This document shows positions 50,430 to 58,981 of a stretch of DNA of 64,000 nt, piece by piece. How positions within the stretch are numbered: the first letter of the stretch is position 1; every line of letters begins with the position of its first letter. The position numbers were made by a program, and so were the translations under genes. Source of the DNA: Prochlorococcus sp. scB243_498I20 (GTDB taxonomy: Bacteria; Cyanobacteriota; Cyanobacteriia; PCC-6307; Cyanobiaceae); assembly GCA_000635015.1 (NCBI GenBank), contig JFMR01000049.1:18538-82537 (forward strand), in the 5' to 3' direction. The notes under the pieces are model-generated. The model worked only from the letters and a program-made list of their open reading frames with translations. It did not search any database and was not told the origin of the DNA.

Positions 50430-51341
50430 CTATCTGGCGAGTATCTGATCTAAAGTCTTTTCATCTGAAACAACAATGAAATCATCAAAGTGAATTGTTT
50501 GGTCGGGGTAACTCACTCCAAATACTCGATCTCGATAGATACCGATTCTGATATGACTTCGATAATACTGTCCACGCCAATCATAAGTGACACCATTATA
50601 ATCAAACATCAATTCCCCATCCTTATAGACTCTTACAAAACCATCGTTATCTCTTGTATTATAGATTCCAATCTTATATGTACTCCATTCCCCTAATGGA
50701 GTCACTTTTGCTGTACCATCAACATCTCTGTCTTTATATTGACTTCTGAACTTTTCCCACTTCTGAAACCAATATTTGTCTGCATAGTTCTTATACTTTG
50801 ATTCAATACGATACTTGTCTTCTTTCTGCCGACTCATTTTCCTGTCATTTCCTCCAGTATCTCCTCCTATTTTCAATCTTTCTCCATTTTCGTAATAACG
50901 TAATCCTATCAAAGGACCATTCGGTCCATCATAATGCATTGTGTTTTTGAATTGAAAAAATAGAACTCTATCGTCGATATGAGTAAAATCCTCTGGAAGT
51001 CTTTTTTTGAAACTGATCCATATTTCTTTACCTAATGCCTTTTTAGGAAACGGTTGAAATTCTGCTCTTTCAGTGAATTCTTTTGTTCTTCCTTTTTGAT
51101 CAACATTCCATCCATCTTTCACAGTTACTGAGAGATACTGATTACCATCAGGATCTACCTTAATTTCAAATGGTTTTCGACCTGTACCCTTATTGTTGGT
51201 CGTAAATTTGTTGGTTCTCAATCTTCCTACTTTTTCATTTTCAAAGTCCTCAAAGAAATTCCAAGGAGATCGACCCTTTGAGTATGAATTACCAGTGGTA
51301 AAACATATCAAGATGAGAAAAAGGTATACAAGTTTTTTCAT
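50430..51341 (-). CDS. Secreted polysaccharide lyase-like protein (heparin-lyase-I fold)
   Basis: A 303-residue exported protein with a signal peptide (residues 1-20, FLILICFTTGNSYS) and a beta-jelly-roll domain. FEDFENEKVG near the start, then FTERAEFQ, LGKEIWISFKKRLPEDF, GEWSTYKIGIYNTRDNDGFV, VYKDGELMFDY and the closing IHFDDFIVVSDEKTL fit the polysaccharide lyase family related to heparin lyase I (PF14099). It would cut acidic glycans outside the cell. The frame opens at 51494, but the ATG at 51341 gives the signal peptide. CGA arginine codons are frequent, unlike the AGA-using neighbours, supporting transfer. Confidence 0.75.
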   Translation of the reverse strand: MKKLVYLFLILICFTTGNSYSKGRSPWNFFEDFENEKVGRLRTNKFTTNNKGTGRKPFEIKVDPDGNQYLSVTVKDGWNVDQKGRTKEFTERAEFQPFPKKALGKEIWISFKKRLPEDFTHIDDRVLFFQFKNTMHYDGPNGPLIGLRYYENGERLKIGGDTGGNDRKMSRQKEDKYRIESKYKNYADKYWFQKWEKFRSQYKDRDVDGTAKVTPLGEWSTYKIGIYNTRDNDGFVRVYKDGELMFDYNGVTYDWRGQYYRSHIRIGIYRDRVFGVSYPDQTIHFDDFIVVSDEKTLDQILAR

Positions 51342-51445
51342 GTCCGAAAAAAATTTTGAAATTTGATGTAACTGAAAGTCGATATCATTCTCGCGTTCTC
51401 TAAATGTCACCTGAATACACCATATAAAATAGATGTTTATTCTAA

Positions 51446-51464
51446 ATTTTAGATCAACTGTCAA
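51446..51464 (-). promoter_or_regulatory. Promoter-like 19-bp motif, copy 5
   Basis: On the minus strand it reads TTGACAGTTGATCTAAAAT, 18 of 19 identical to copy 1. It lies 105 bases before the lyase ATG, so it would drive the cargo gene. Confidence 0.5.
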
Positions 51465-51486
51465 CCAATAAACCCCATCATAAGAA

Positions 51487-51501
51487 GGTGTCACTTGAAC
51501 T
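51487..51501 (+). repeat. Proximal degenerate copy of the tRNA-end repeat
   Basis: GGTGTCACTTGAACT matches 13 of 15 bases of 50015-50029, in the same orientation, and brackets the lyase gene with it. The bases 51502-51735 between this and the tRNA hold no credible gene. Confidence 0.5.
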
Positions 51502-51736
51502 ATCTCCTAAATTGCTGAAATCGCACTGGTATTTTTATGTACTACATGGGGTTTTTTGTACCACATCTAAAAATAATCTGACTACCTTTTTGTCCTACCT
51601 ATTTTCCTTAGATATAACCTATATTTCAAAATCAAAAAGTTATCTTACCATAAGATATTTTCTGAATTATCCTGTGATTGCAGTCTATTTGGAGATCTTA
51701 TAACACCATAAGTCTGCATGCAAAATTGGTGTATTA

Positions 51737-51821
51737 CGGAGAGGGTGGGATTCGAACCCACGAATAGTTACCTATTAAACGATTTCGAGTCGTTCGCTTT
51801 CGACCACTCAGCCACCTCTCC
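51737..51821 (-). tRNA. tRNA-Ser (anticodon CGA)
   Basis: An 85-nt class II tRNA. The acceptor stem GGAGAGG / CCTCTCC, the anticodon loop CTCGAAA (anticodon CGA, reading UCG) on stem AACGA/TCGTT, a long variable arm (TAATAGGTAACTA), a T arm GTGGGTTCGAATCCCAC and a G discriminator base are all present. CCA is not encoded. It lies 54 bases downstream of futA and is the apparent attachment site of the insertion. Confidence 0.97.
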
Positions 51822-51875
51822 CATATTTAAAATATAAATTAAAAAATTTATACTAAAAATATATTTAGATTTTTG

Positions 51876-52904
51876 TTAATTCCAACCAGTTTCTTTCATT
51901 ATTTCTATTGCCTTACTATTGAATTTGCCAATTTCTTTTATAGTCACATTATCTGGAGTGAAATCTCCAAATTTACTAACAATTCTATTTTGACTTGATT
52001 CCTTTAAAGGGTGCTCATAAGTTTTATTAGCTAAACCTTGACTACCTTCACTAGAAGCTAAATATTCAAGAAGTTTAATAGCCTCATTCTTGTTTTCTGC
52101 ATATTTATATACGCCCCCAGCAGTTATATTTACATGCGCAGGATTGGGTATTATTAATTTTATTTTTTCTGCTAAAGAAGCATCTCTTGGGCCTCTAACT
52201 CCATCAAGCATCCTTGCGACATAATAATGATTAACGATTCCAATACCGCACGTTCCCTGCCCTACAGCTCTTATTAATGAAGAATCTCCAGAAAAATAGG
52301 GAGTGGAGACATTTGATATCAAACCCTTAAGCCAAATTTTTGTTTGGCCAACGCCTTTCTTTGCTATTTGATTAGAAACCAAAGATTGATTATAAGGACT
52401 TTTTCTATTTCTTAGACATACTTTTCCTTTAAAAGAAGGATTGGTTAGATCCTCAAAATTTTTGATTTTTGTAATATCCACAATATCCGGATTTGTGATG
52501 ATTACCCTTAATCGCCTAGTAAGGCCAAACCATTTATTTCTAGGATCTCTTAAATTATTTGGAACACTATTTTCTAGAATATTTGAATTAATTTTTTGAA
52601 ATAAATTTGCCTTTGATGCATTTTCAATTCTTGCTGCATCAACAAGAATTACTAAATCAGCCTGAGAATTTTTACCCTCTCTTTTTAAGCGCTCAATTAT
52701 AGCTTTTCCATCTGTTTCTATATATCTAACTTTGATGCCAGTTTGTTCTTGAAATTTTTGATAAACCTCTTTATCTGTATTGTAATGTCTACCAGAAAAT
52801 AACCTAACCTCTTTCTCTGCAGAATTTACAGGTTGATTATTTAGAAGTAGCGATAATGTCACTGAAGTAAAAAATAGCTTTTTTAAATAATTCTTTAATT
52901 TCAT
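51876..52904 (-). CDS. futA: Fe3+ ABC transporter substrate-binding protein
   Basis: A 342-residue periplasmic (or thylakoid-lumen) ferric-iron-binding protein (FutA/IdiA). A signal peptide (residues 1-29) leads to KEVRLFSGRHYNTDKEVYQKF, ADLVILVDAARIENA, NKWFGLTRRLRVII, and a GVYKYAENKNEAIKLLEYLAS C-terminal lobe. Tyrosine ligands of the iron site are in the conserved GIVNHYYVARML segment. Its permease and ATPase partners are not adjacent. With flavodoxin further on, the window has two iron-limitation genes. Confidence 0.95.
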   Translation of the reverse strand: MKLKNYLKKLFFTSVTLSLLLNNQPVNSAEKEVRLFSGRHYNTDKEVYQKFQEQTGIKVRYIETDGKAIIERLKREGKNSQADLVILVDAARIENASKANLFQKINSNILENSVPNNLRDPRNKWFGLTRRLRVIITNPDIVDITKIKNFEDLTNPSFKGKVCLRNRKSPYNQSLVSNQIAKKGVGQTKIWLKGLISNVSTPYFSGDSSLIRAVGQGTCGIGIVNHYYVARMLDGVRGPRDASLAEKIKLIIPNPAHVNITAGGVYKYAENKNEAIKLLEYLASSEGSQGLANKTYEHPLKESSQNRIVSKFGDFTPDNVTIKEIGKFNSKAIEIMKETGWN

Positions 52905-53036
52905 TTATTAAAATTGTTATTTTTGTTACCTTACAACAAAAATTTGGTAGAAATAATCCAAAAATAAAAAATCACTTTGTCATGTATATTTCTTTACCTT
53001 AGGAAATAACATTCTGATACTTTCGAGATATAAATC

Positions 53037-53903
53037 TTACTTTACTAAGGGAAAGCCCATGCGTTCCCTCTCTAGTATCCATGAAGAAGCGACTTCTCTA
53101 GCTAACTTTCTGATTTTTTCTATATACTGGGCACGATCAGTTACTGATATTACGCCTCTAGCATCAAGCAAATTAAAGCTATGACTACACTTTAAAACAT
53201 AATCAAGCGCGGGGTAAGTTAGCTTCTTTTCAATTAATGAATTTGCTTCATCTTGATATATCTCAAATAATTTTCTGAGATTTTCAGGATTTGATTCAGA
53301 GAAATTATATGAACATTGACCTTTTTCAAATTGAAGCCAAATATCGCTGTATTTCAGATCTTTATTCCAATTTAAGTCCCAGATACTTTCTTTATCCTGC
53401 AAAAACATTGCAATTCTCTCTAAACCGTATGTAATTTCAATTGGTATTGGTTGACAATCAACTCCCCCGCATTGTTGAAAATAAGTGAATTGAGTAACTT
53501 CCATTCCGTCTAGCCATACTTCCCAACCTACGCCCCAAGCTCCAAGAGTTGGCGACTCCCAATTATCTTCTACAAATCTTATGTCATGATTTTTAGCCTC
53601 TATTCCAAGAGATTCCAGAGATTTCAAATATTTTTCTTGGATCCCATCTGGGGAAGGCTTAATTATTACTTGATATTGAAAATAATGTTGTGCACGATTA
53701 GGGTTATCACCAAATCTTCCGTCTGTGGGTCTTCTACATGGCTCAGCATATGCAACAGACCAAGGTTCGGGTCCAATTGCCCTCAAAAAAGTATGAGGAC
53801 TCATTGTACCAGCACCCTTTTCAGTATCATATGGCTGCATAATTAAACAACCCTCTTTGGACCAAAAATTATTTAAATTTTGAATTATATCCTGAAAAAA
53901 CAT
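53037..53903 (-). CDS. glyQ: Glycyl-tRNA synthetase alpha subunit
   Basis: A 288-residue class II synthetase subunit of the bacterial alpha2-beta2 type. [17 protein letters not shown] opens it, then [57 protein letters not shown] and [16 protein letters not shown] at 53906 is one codon earlier; the ATG at 53903 is used. The beta subunit is not in the window. Confidence 0.97.
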   Translation of the reverse strand: MFFQDIIQNLNNFWSKEGCLIMQPYDTEKGAGTMSPHTFLRAIGPEPWSVAYAEPCRRPTDGRFGDNPNRAQHYFQYQVIIKPSPDGIQEKYLKSLESLGIEAKNHDIRFVEDNWESPTLGAWGVGWEVWLDGMEVTQFTYFQQCGGVDCQPIPIEITYGLERIAMFLQDKESIWDLNWNKDLKYSDIWLQFEKGQCSYNFSESNPENLRKLFEIYQDEANSLIEKKLTYPALDYVLKCSHSFNLLDARGVISVTDRAQYIEKIRKLAREVASSWILERERMGFPLVK

Positions 53904-54058
53904 CAAATTTTAAGAAGTTTAGAATTTAGATCAATGCCATTAAACATAATAACAAAACTTAAAACAAAAAATATTTTTAACTCTAATTTCTGAGAAGCAT
54001 TATCTGGTATTTGGATAGCATAAAACTTAATCCAATATAAACATAAATTAGAAATTAA

Positions 54059-54445
54059 TCATGAAAAAAAATCTAATGGCAAAGGTCCAAAAGTATTAGA
54101 TTCTTCTGCATCTTCATCATATTGGCAAGTTATTAAAATTCCTTCTCCCAGACCATTCTCAGATCTAACAAAAACATTACCAGTTTTTTGGTTGCCTTTT
54201 AAAAAAACATATCCATCAGCATGAAGCGAATCTAAATTACCAAATTTTATTGAGGAATATTTATTAGAAATTGATTTCAGTGCTTCAATAGCTTTGGTAT
54301 CAGAAGCTGCCATTATTCCTATTGTTATCCAATCGGCATTATAAATATTAGTTTCTAATTCTATTAATAGTTTTTTTTCTTGACTACTGCTTAAATGAGG
54401 AGCAGTTCTAAGACTGTTTAAATCAGCTAATTTATTTATTTCCAT
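54059..54445 (-). CDS. DUF1824 family protein
   Basis: A 128-residue cyanobacterial and plastid-lineage protein. ADWITIGIMAASDTKAIEALK in the middle and VFLKGNQKTGNVFVRSENG then LGEGILITCQYDE and GPLPLDFFS at the end are the family's signature. No function is established. It is 27 bases downstream of the tautomerase-like gene on the same strand. Confidence 0.88.
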   Translation of the reverse strand: MEINKLADLNSLRTAPHLSSSQEKKLLIELETNIYNADWITIGIMAASDTKAIEALKSISNKYSSIKFGNLDSLHADGYVFLKGNQKTGNVFVRSENGLGEGILITCQYDEDAEESNTFGPLPLDFFS

Positions 54446-54472
54446 TAAATTAGTACCTAAAATAATAAATTA

Positions 54473-54805
54473 TTAACCAAAGGTTCTTCCATTCCAAGCC
54501 CATAATGAAGCGGGCACATCCTCGAAAGAAATATAAATTTTATCTATTGGAATTCCAATTTTTTCATAAACAAAATTAGATATTTGCTTTGCCATCTCTG
54601 AAGGATTTAAAGAGCCTATCGACTTAATTTCTAAAAAACAACAAGGTCTTTCATCATCAAAATACATTTCTAAATTATCATCTAACTTAGCCATAACAAA
54701 TCTTTTTGATTTATTTGTTAAAGACGCGACTAATATTGAAATTTCTTCAAGTAATTTCTTCTTATCCTCTATTTTTGCTGAAGTAGAAACATTAATATAA
54801 GGCAT
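54473..54805 (-). CDS. MIF/phenylpyruvate tautomerase-like protein
   Basis: A 110-residue protein of the tautomerase/MIF superfamily. The catalytic N-terminal proline (Pro2, exposed after Met removal) is in PYINVSTSA. The core has KRFVMAKLDDNLEMYFDD, CCFLEIKSIG and DKIYISFEDVP near the end, and the ending ASLWAWNGRTFG matches MIF relatives. A possible role is in keto-enol tautomerisation; the substrate is unknown. Confidence 0.9.
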   Translation of the reverse strand: MPYINVSTSAKIEDKKKLLEEISILVASLTNKSKRFVMAKLDDNLEMYFDDERPCCFLEIKSIGSLNPSEMAKQISNFVYEKIGIPIDKIYISFEDVPASLWAWNGRTFG

Positions 54806-54807
54806 AT

Positions 54808-54978
54808 TTATGCAGCTAAATTATCTTTTTGAAAATCATTTTGTAGATTAAAAGTTTTATTTTTTAAAACTTTTTTTGATGAAAGATATGCCATATCGTA
54901 TTGACTTATTCCGTTTTTATAGGGATTGAAAAGGGCATTTTTAGATCTACTTTTTTTGCTCCTTTTGAATTCAATCAT
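54808..54978 (-). CDS. Small basic protein upstream of the tautomerase-like gene
   Basis: A 56-residue, lysine-rich protein (MIEFKRSKKSRSKNALFNPY). Its stop lies two bases before the start of the tautomerase gene, so it may be co-translated with it. No family recognised. Confidence 0.5.
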   Translation of the reverse strand: MIEFKRSKKSRSKNALFNPYKNGISQYDMAYLSSKKVLKNKTFNLQNDFQKDNLAA

Positions 54979-55130
54979 TTTTACAAAATTATTAATTATT
55001 AATTTAACTTTTTTTTTATAGATGTCTAGCTTTTTTAAAAATCTTTAATTAATTAAATGCAAAATATATTTCTGAATCACAATATGAATAACTATTTATT
55101 AAATTTGAATTAGATCACTTAATAATCGTT

Positions 55131-55769
55131 TTGGAAGTTCTAAATAATTATCAAAGAAAAAAACTTGATGAGAGCAATGATGAAGAATTTTATTCTGACC
55201 CAAAATTTGTTTATCATTTAGATGCGAACTTCAGGCAATATCTATCAAATGTTTATAAAAAAGAAATTTCAGACAATTCAACTGTCCTAGATTTAATGTC
55301 CAGCTGGGATAGTTACTTACCTCAAGAGAAAAAATATAAAAAAGTTATTGGGCATGGATTAAACAAACAAGAACTTGAGAAAAATAAAATTTTTGATACT
55401 TATTGGATACAAAATTTCAATTTAAATCAAGAAATTCCTTTAGGTAATGAAAGTGTTGATTTCTGTTTAATGGTCGCAGCTTGGCAATATTTACAATACC
55501 CAGAAAATTTATCTAGAGAAATCGTAAGAATTTTGAGTAATGATGGCAAGTTTATAATATCTTTTTCAAATAGAGCATTTTGGCATAAGGCTCCCAACAT
55601 TTGGACTTCATCCACTGAAGAAGAGAGAATTAAATATGTAAGAAAAGTCTTAATATCAAACGGATTTAATGAGCCAAGAATAATTAAAAAGTTTAATGAA
55701 CCAGTCCAAAATATCTTCAATTTTTTTAGTAAAGACCCATTTTATTGCTTGATTGCAAGTAAAAAGTAA
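55131..55769 (+). CDS. Class I SAM-dependent methyltransferase-like protein
   Basis: A 212-residue protein with a Rossmann-like arrangement: STVLDLMSSWDSYLP (motif I, without the usual GxGxG), KVIGHGLNKQEL, PLGNESVDFCLMVAAWQYL (motif IV), and a GKFIISFSNRAFW strand followed by GFNEPRIIKKF. This pattern recurs in cyanobacterial and plastid small-molecule methyltransferase-like proteins. Translation begins at TTG 55131. Enzymatic activity is likely but the substrate is unknown. Confidence 0.78.
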   Translation: MEVLNNYQRKKLDESNDEEFYSDPKFVYHLDANFRQYLSNVYKKEISDNSTVLDLMSSWDSYLPQEKKYKKVIGHGLNKQELEKNKIFDTYWIQNFNLNQEIPLGNESVDFCLMVAAWQYLQYPENLSREIVRILSNDGKFIISFSNRAFWHKAPNIWTSSTEEERIKYVRKVLISNGFNEPRIIKKFNEPVQNIFNFFSKDPFYCLIASKK

Positions 55770-55865
55770 ATAATACCTTTACTGCATTTCAGATAAAGCT
55801 TTGAACAAAGAGCTATAGCCATACTTTTAAATTTTTACTAATATTGGATAGATAATATTAAAAAT

Positions 55866-56111
55866 ATGGGCTCTAAAAGAGAAAAATATCCTGAAAAATG
55901 CCCTTGGGATCTAGGACCTAATCAACACTTAGCTAAAGAAGAAAACTGGACTTTAAGATTAGGTGAAGCAAACGTGTGTTTTAGCAAAAACAAATTAGAC
56001 AATAATTATTTTCATGTAATTAGTAATGAAAATGAAGAACAAATTTTAGCCTTCAGAGCAAGACTTCTTTATCAAAAACTACTTGATAAAGGATTTAGAT
56101 TGGTTGAATAA
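55866..56111 (+). CDS. DUF1651-like small protein
   Basis: An 81-residue soluble protein with the DUF1651 tail FRARLLYQKLLDKGFRLVE, with F in place of the W. The front half has two Cys (KCPWDL, NVCFSK). Function unknown. It ends five bases from the convergent DUF3386 gene. Confidence 0.65.
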   Translation: MGSKREKYPEKCPWDLGPNQHLAKEENWTLRLGEANVCFSKNKLDNNYFHVISNENEEQILAFRARLLYQKLLDKGFRLVE

Positions 56112-56116
56112 AAAAC

Positions 56117-56770
56117 TTATTTCAATAAACTTAAATCCTCGAAAACAAACTTTTGTATTTCTTCTTCTTGATTTTGGTTTAAATATTTTATTGATCTAGA
56201 ATTTAAAATCCAATAATCTTTTTTACCTATATTTATAAATTCATCTTTGTATTCAATTTTTTGAGAATTTGATTCTAGGGTTTTTGGATTAATTTGTTGA
56301 CTAGTATATTTCTTACTAAGAAAACCAACTCCAGTATCAAAAAATTCCTCAACAAAAATCTCAATAATTGTTCCATGAATTTTTCTATAAACCATATTAA
56401 TACAATCATCTTTAACCCTATACTTATCTCCTTCATTTCTCCCAGAAACATTCATTTCAATCCCATTTTCAGAACTTTTAAGTAAATTAAAATTATTTTC
56501 TGAATGAACTGAATTAAATTCTCTTTTTACCCTGTGAATACACACTTCAAACAATTGAGAAGCAATACTTTTCTTTATGTTTTCTTCATCTATATTTTTA
56601 ATCTCAGGTTTAAAGTCTTCACCTAATAAGAACTCACCCTCATAAGAATTATCTTCAAATAAATAAGTACACTTGCCTTTATAGCCTTTGAAATCAGTAT
56701 TCCATGTATATCTTTTTTCATAAGCATTTTTAAAAATATCTTTGCAACTCTGTTCTTTTAAATTTTTCAT
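56117..56770 (-). CDS. DUF3386 family protein
   Basis: A 217-residue soluble protein. AYEKRYTWNTDFKGYKGKC at the start, IASQLFEVCIHRVKREF, and the sequence IHGTIIEIFVEEFFDTGVGF with LSKKYTS mark DUF3386, a family present in cyanobacteria and plastids without known function. Two Cys pairs are present. Length is typical. Confidence 0.85.
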   Translation of the reverse strand: MKNLKEQSCKDIFKNAYEKRYTWNTDFKGYKGKCTYLFEDNSYEGEFLLGEDFKPEIKNIDEENIKKSIASQLFEVCIHRVKREFNSVHSENNFNLLKSSENGIEMNVSGRNEGDKYRVKDDCINMVYRKIHGTIIEIFVEEFFDTGVGFLSKKYTSQQINPKTLESNSQKIEYKDEFINIGKKDYWILNSRSIKYLNQNQEEEIQKFVFEDLSLLK

Positions 56771-56874
56771 TATTTTTAAGATTTACAAGCAATCATACAA
56801 AAAGGCATCTCTAATTGGGATAGAAAGTTTTAATTTATTAAATTGACTATTTTTTTAAGTTTTTTGTCAAAAAT

Positions 56875-57399
56875 TTAAGCCAAAGAGGGGATTTCACCTT
56901 TAAGCTGAGAAGCCCATGCCTCAAGACGCGAATCGGTCAAATCAGATTCACTATCCTCATCAAGAGGTAATCCACAAAAGCTTTCCCCTATAACACTTTT
57001 AGATTCATCAAATGTATAAGAAGATTTATCTACGTAACCGACCATTTCAGCGCCTGCTTTTGTGAAGTAGCTATGAAGTTCTTCCATTGCATCACAATAA
57101 TTTTCAGTATAGGTAGAAGAATCTCCTAAACCAAAAATTGCTACTTTTTTTCCTGATAAATTTAGTTTGCCTATATCTTCTAATATTGAATCCCACGAAG
57201 TTCCAGATCTCTCCTCGTCCGCTCCAGTATTCCAAGTTGGCAGGCCACAAATAATACCTTCAAGATTTTCAAATTCTGAAAGATCATCAACATCTGATAC
57301 ATCTTTTGGTGATTCTGCTGAAGGAATAAAGTTGTGAAGACGATCTGCGACATCTTCAGTTTTTCCAGTTGTAGTTGCGTAATAAATTCCTACTGTCAT
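56875..57399 (-). CDS. isiB: Flavodoxin
   Basis: A 174-residue long-chain flavodoxin that replaces ferredoxin under iron limitation. The FMN phosphate loop TTTGKTE (residues 9-15), PTWNTGADEERSGTSWD with an aromatic FMN-stacking residue, and GLGDSSTYTENYCDAM are present. Acidic throughout. Shares the iron theme with futA. Confidence 0.95.
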   Translation of the reverse strand: MTVGIYYATTTGKTEDVADRLHNFIPSAESPKDVSDVDDLSEFENLEGIICGLPTWNTGADEERSGTSWDSILEDIGKLNLSGKKVAIFGLGDSSTYTENYCDAMEELHSYFTKAGAEMVGYVDKSSYTFDESKSVIGESFCGLPLDEDSESDLTDSRLEAWASQLKGEIPSLA

Positions 57400-57539
57400 A
57401 AATTTAAATTGTTTTCTTTAAAATAATAGAAACAAACAAACGAAAAATTTCTCCAAAAAAGACTTTTTCAAGTTAAATTTTATACTAATTAAAGGTAAGA
57501 AAAAGCTTTTAAAAATAATCTACTCAAAAATCTTTAAGC

Positions 57540-58277
57540 ATGAATAGTAAAACTTCTGATAATAATCTAAATAAAATCATTGATGAATACAAATTTAATG
57601 GGCAGAAAAAGTTCAAATTAATTATTTTATTTGGTTTATTAGGAGATTTTGATAGCTTTGAATATGCAATAAATTTGAAAAATTACATCAATAAGAATCA
57701 AGATAAAAATTTAGATATTTTTGCAATTGCTATTGGGAACCAAAGTGGGAAAGATAAATTCTGTAAATTTACTGGCTTTAACAAAGAAAATTTAATAGTA
57801 GTTTCTGATAATCAAATCCATAATAATCTAAAAGTCTCAAGAGGATTAGATATTGGTTTAGGCGGTTGGATCAATATGCTTTTGATGTTATCAGGGATAA
57901 ATTCCTTTAAAACTATTAAAGAAGTTATTAGAGGTTATACTGGCGACCGAAAAGCAAAGCAAATTTATTCAGAAGTTGACAAAATTGATGTATTAAAATT
58001 TTTAAAATTTTCAGGTAATTCTTTTAAAAAGGTTTTCGGGGATGGTTATTTAAGACCATTTGAATTAGCAACATTTAGACTAAATAATATGAATGAAATA
58101 ATTCAAAATTGGAGTGATTATGTTCTTAATGAAGAATACCTTCCTCAAAGAGGGGCTTCTTTTCTTTTGAATAATAACAATCAAATTATTTATAAATTTT
58201 TTTCAAACGATGTGCTTGGATATTCATCAAATATGAGGGATCCATTAGGATTTTTGACTAACTTAATTAAAGAATAG
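57540..58277 (+). CDS. Peroxiredoxin-like (AhpC/TSA family) protein
   Basis: A 245-residue protein of the thioredoxin-fold AhpC/TSA-related family. FKLIILFGLLGDFDSFEYAINL, DIFAIAIGNQSGKDKFCKF and TGFNKENLIVVSD resemble the cyanobacterial redoxin group that ends with RGYTGDRKAKQIY and LPQRGASFLL. A peroxidatic Cys at the usual place is not obvious; only FCKFTGF has one. Reductase or sensor roles are possible. It is followed 16 bases later by SemiSWEET. Confidence 0.75.
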   Translation: MNSKTSDNNLNKIIDEYKFNGQKKFKLIILFGLLGDFDSFEYAINLKNYINKNQDKNLDIFAIAIGNQSGKDKFCKFTGFNKENLIVVSDNQIHNNLKVSRGLDIGLGGWINMLLMLSGINSFKTIKEVIRGYTGDRKAKQIYSEVDKIDVLKFLKFSGNSFKKVFGDGYLRPFELATFRLNNMNEIIQNWSDYVLNEEYLPQRGASFLLNNNNQIIYKFFSNDVLGYSSNMRDPLGFLTNLIKE

Positions 58278-58293
58278 TTTTTAAAATATTTTT

Positions 58294-58551
58294 ATGAATG
58301 TAGATATATTTGGATATTTTGCAGCGATTTTAACAACAGCAGCATTTCTACCTCAATTGATAAAAACCTTAAAAACAGAAAAGGCAGATGATGTTTCTTT
58401 GACAACATTAATAATGTTTATTATCGGTGTTTTATCTTGGATTATTTACGGTTATAAAATTTCTTCTACACCAATATTGATAGCAAACTTAATTACGCTT
58501 ATCTTAAATTTATTGATATTAATCTCTAAAGTATATTTTTCAAAAAACTAA
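58294..58551 (+). CDS. SemiSWEET-type sugar transporter
   Basis: An 85-residue membrane protein with three helices, the half-size relative of plant SWEET facilitators that works as a dimer. The PQ-type motif AFLPQLIKTLKTEKADDVSL is clear, followed by two helices. It facilitates sugar movement down a gradient. Co-directional with the redoxin gene before. Confidence 0.88.
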   Translation: MNVDIFGYFAAILTTAAFLPQLIKTLKTEKADDVSLTTLIMFIIGVLSWIIYGYKISSTPILIANLITLILNLLILISKVYFSKN

Positions 58552-58617
58552 ATATAAATTCTTATTAACTTAAGAAATTTAGATTTATTGAAATCTTTAT
58601 TAAAATAAAACAAAAAT

Positions 58618-58851
58618 TTGCCAATCTTGAAAACTTCAAAATGCTGGGTTTGGTTTAAAGGTAGCCTTAACAATCGTGGATATTGGAAAGAAGGTTTTAC
58701 ATGTACTTTTGATGAGAAACCAGGAGTTTTAATAGAAAGTCCTGCTTACATAACTTGTCGGGTTCCTACATGGAGAGTTTTGACTAAAGAACCAGAAAAT
58801 TTATATAAATCTCCTTTAATCCCTGACAATGCAATCTGGAAGATAATTTAA
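58618..58851 (+). CDS. Hypothetical Trp-rich protein
   Basis: A 77-residue soluble protein beginning at TTG, with aromatic strands CWVWFKGSLNNRGYW, a Cys pair (KCWVW, FTCTF) and VPTWRVLTKEPENLY near the end. Beta-rich. Not recognised. An alternative TTG start three codons later is possible. Confidence 0.5.
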   Translation: MPILKTSKCWVWFKGSLNNRGYWKEGFTCTFDEKPGVLIESPAYITCRVPTWRVLTKEPENLYKSPLIPDNAIWKII

Positions 58852-58981
58852 ATTCTAAATGAATAATAAAATACTCTTTTACTGCACTTCGGCGAGTTAA
58901 TATTGCTTTAATAAATATTTAATTAATACCATCTACTCTCTTTTTATAAATATTATCCCTTTATTAATCTTTGGTTTTCTT

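Larger units (their letters stand above)
50007..51747. mobile_element. tRNA-Ser-anchored insertion, tycheposon-like remnant
   Basis: The 12-mer ACGGAGAGGGTG, which is the 3' end of tRNA-Ser plus the adjoining base (51736-51747), is repeated at 50007-50018, followed by a degenerate T-arm. A second degenerate copy (GGTGTCACTTGAACT) stands at 51487-51501. Between them lies one gene with foreign codon use. This is the layout left by integration into a tRNA 3' end, where each insertion leaves a copy of the tRNA tail. No integrase is present, so it is a cargo-only or decayed element. Confidence 0.6.

Noticed and set aside
51488..51703. 71-codon plus-strand frame between the lyase and tRNA-Ser
   Set aside because: Random-looking sequence overlapping the att-like repeat; more likely non-coding flank.
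54930..54950. A sixth possible copy of the TTGAC-CTAAAAT motif (TTTTTAGATCTAC)
   Set aside because: It lies inside a coding frame and lacks the TGTCAA half.
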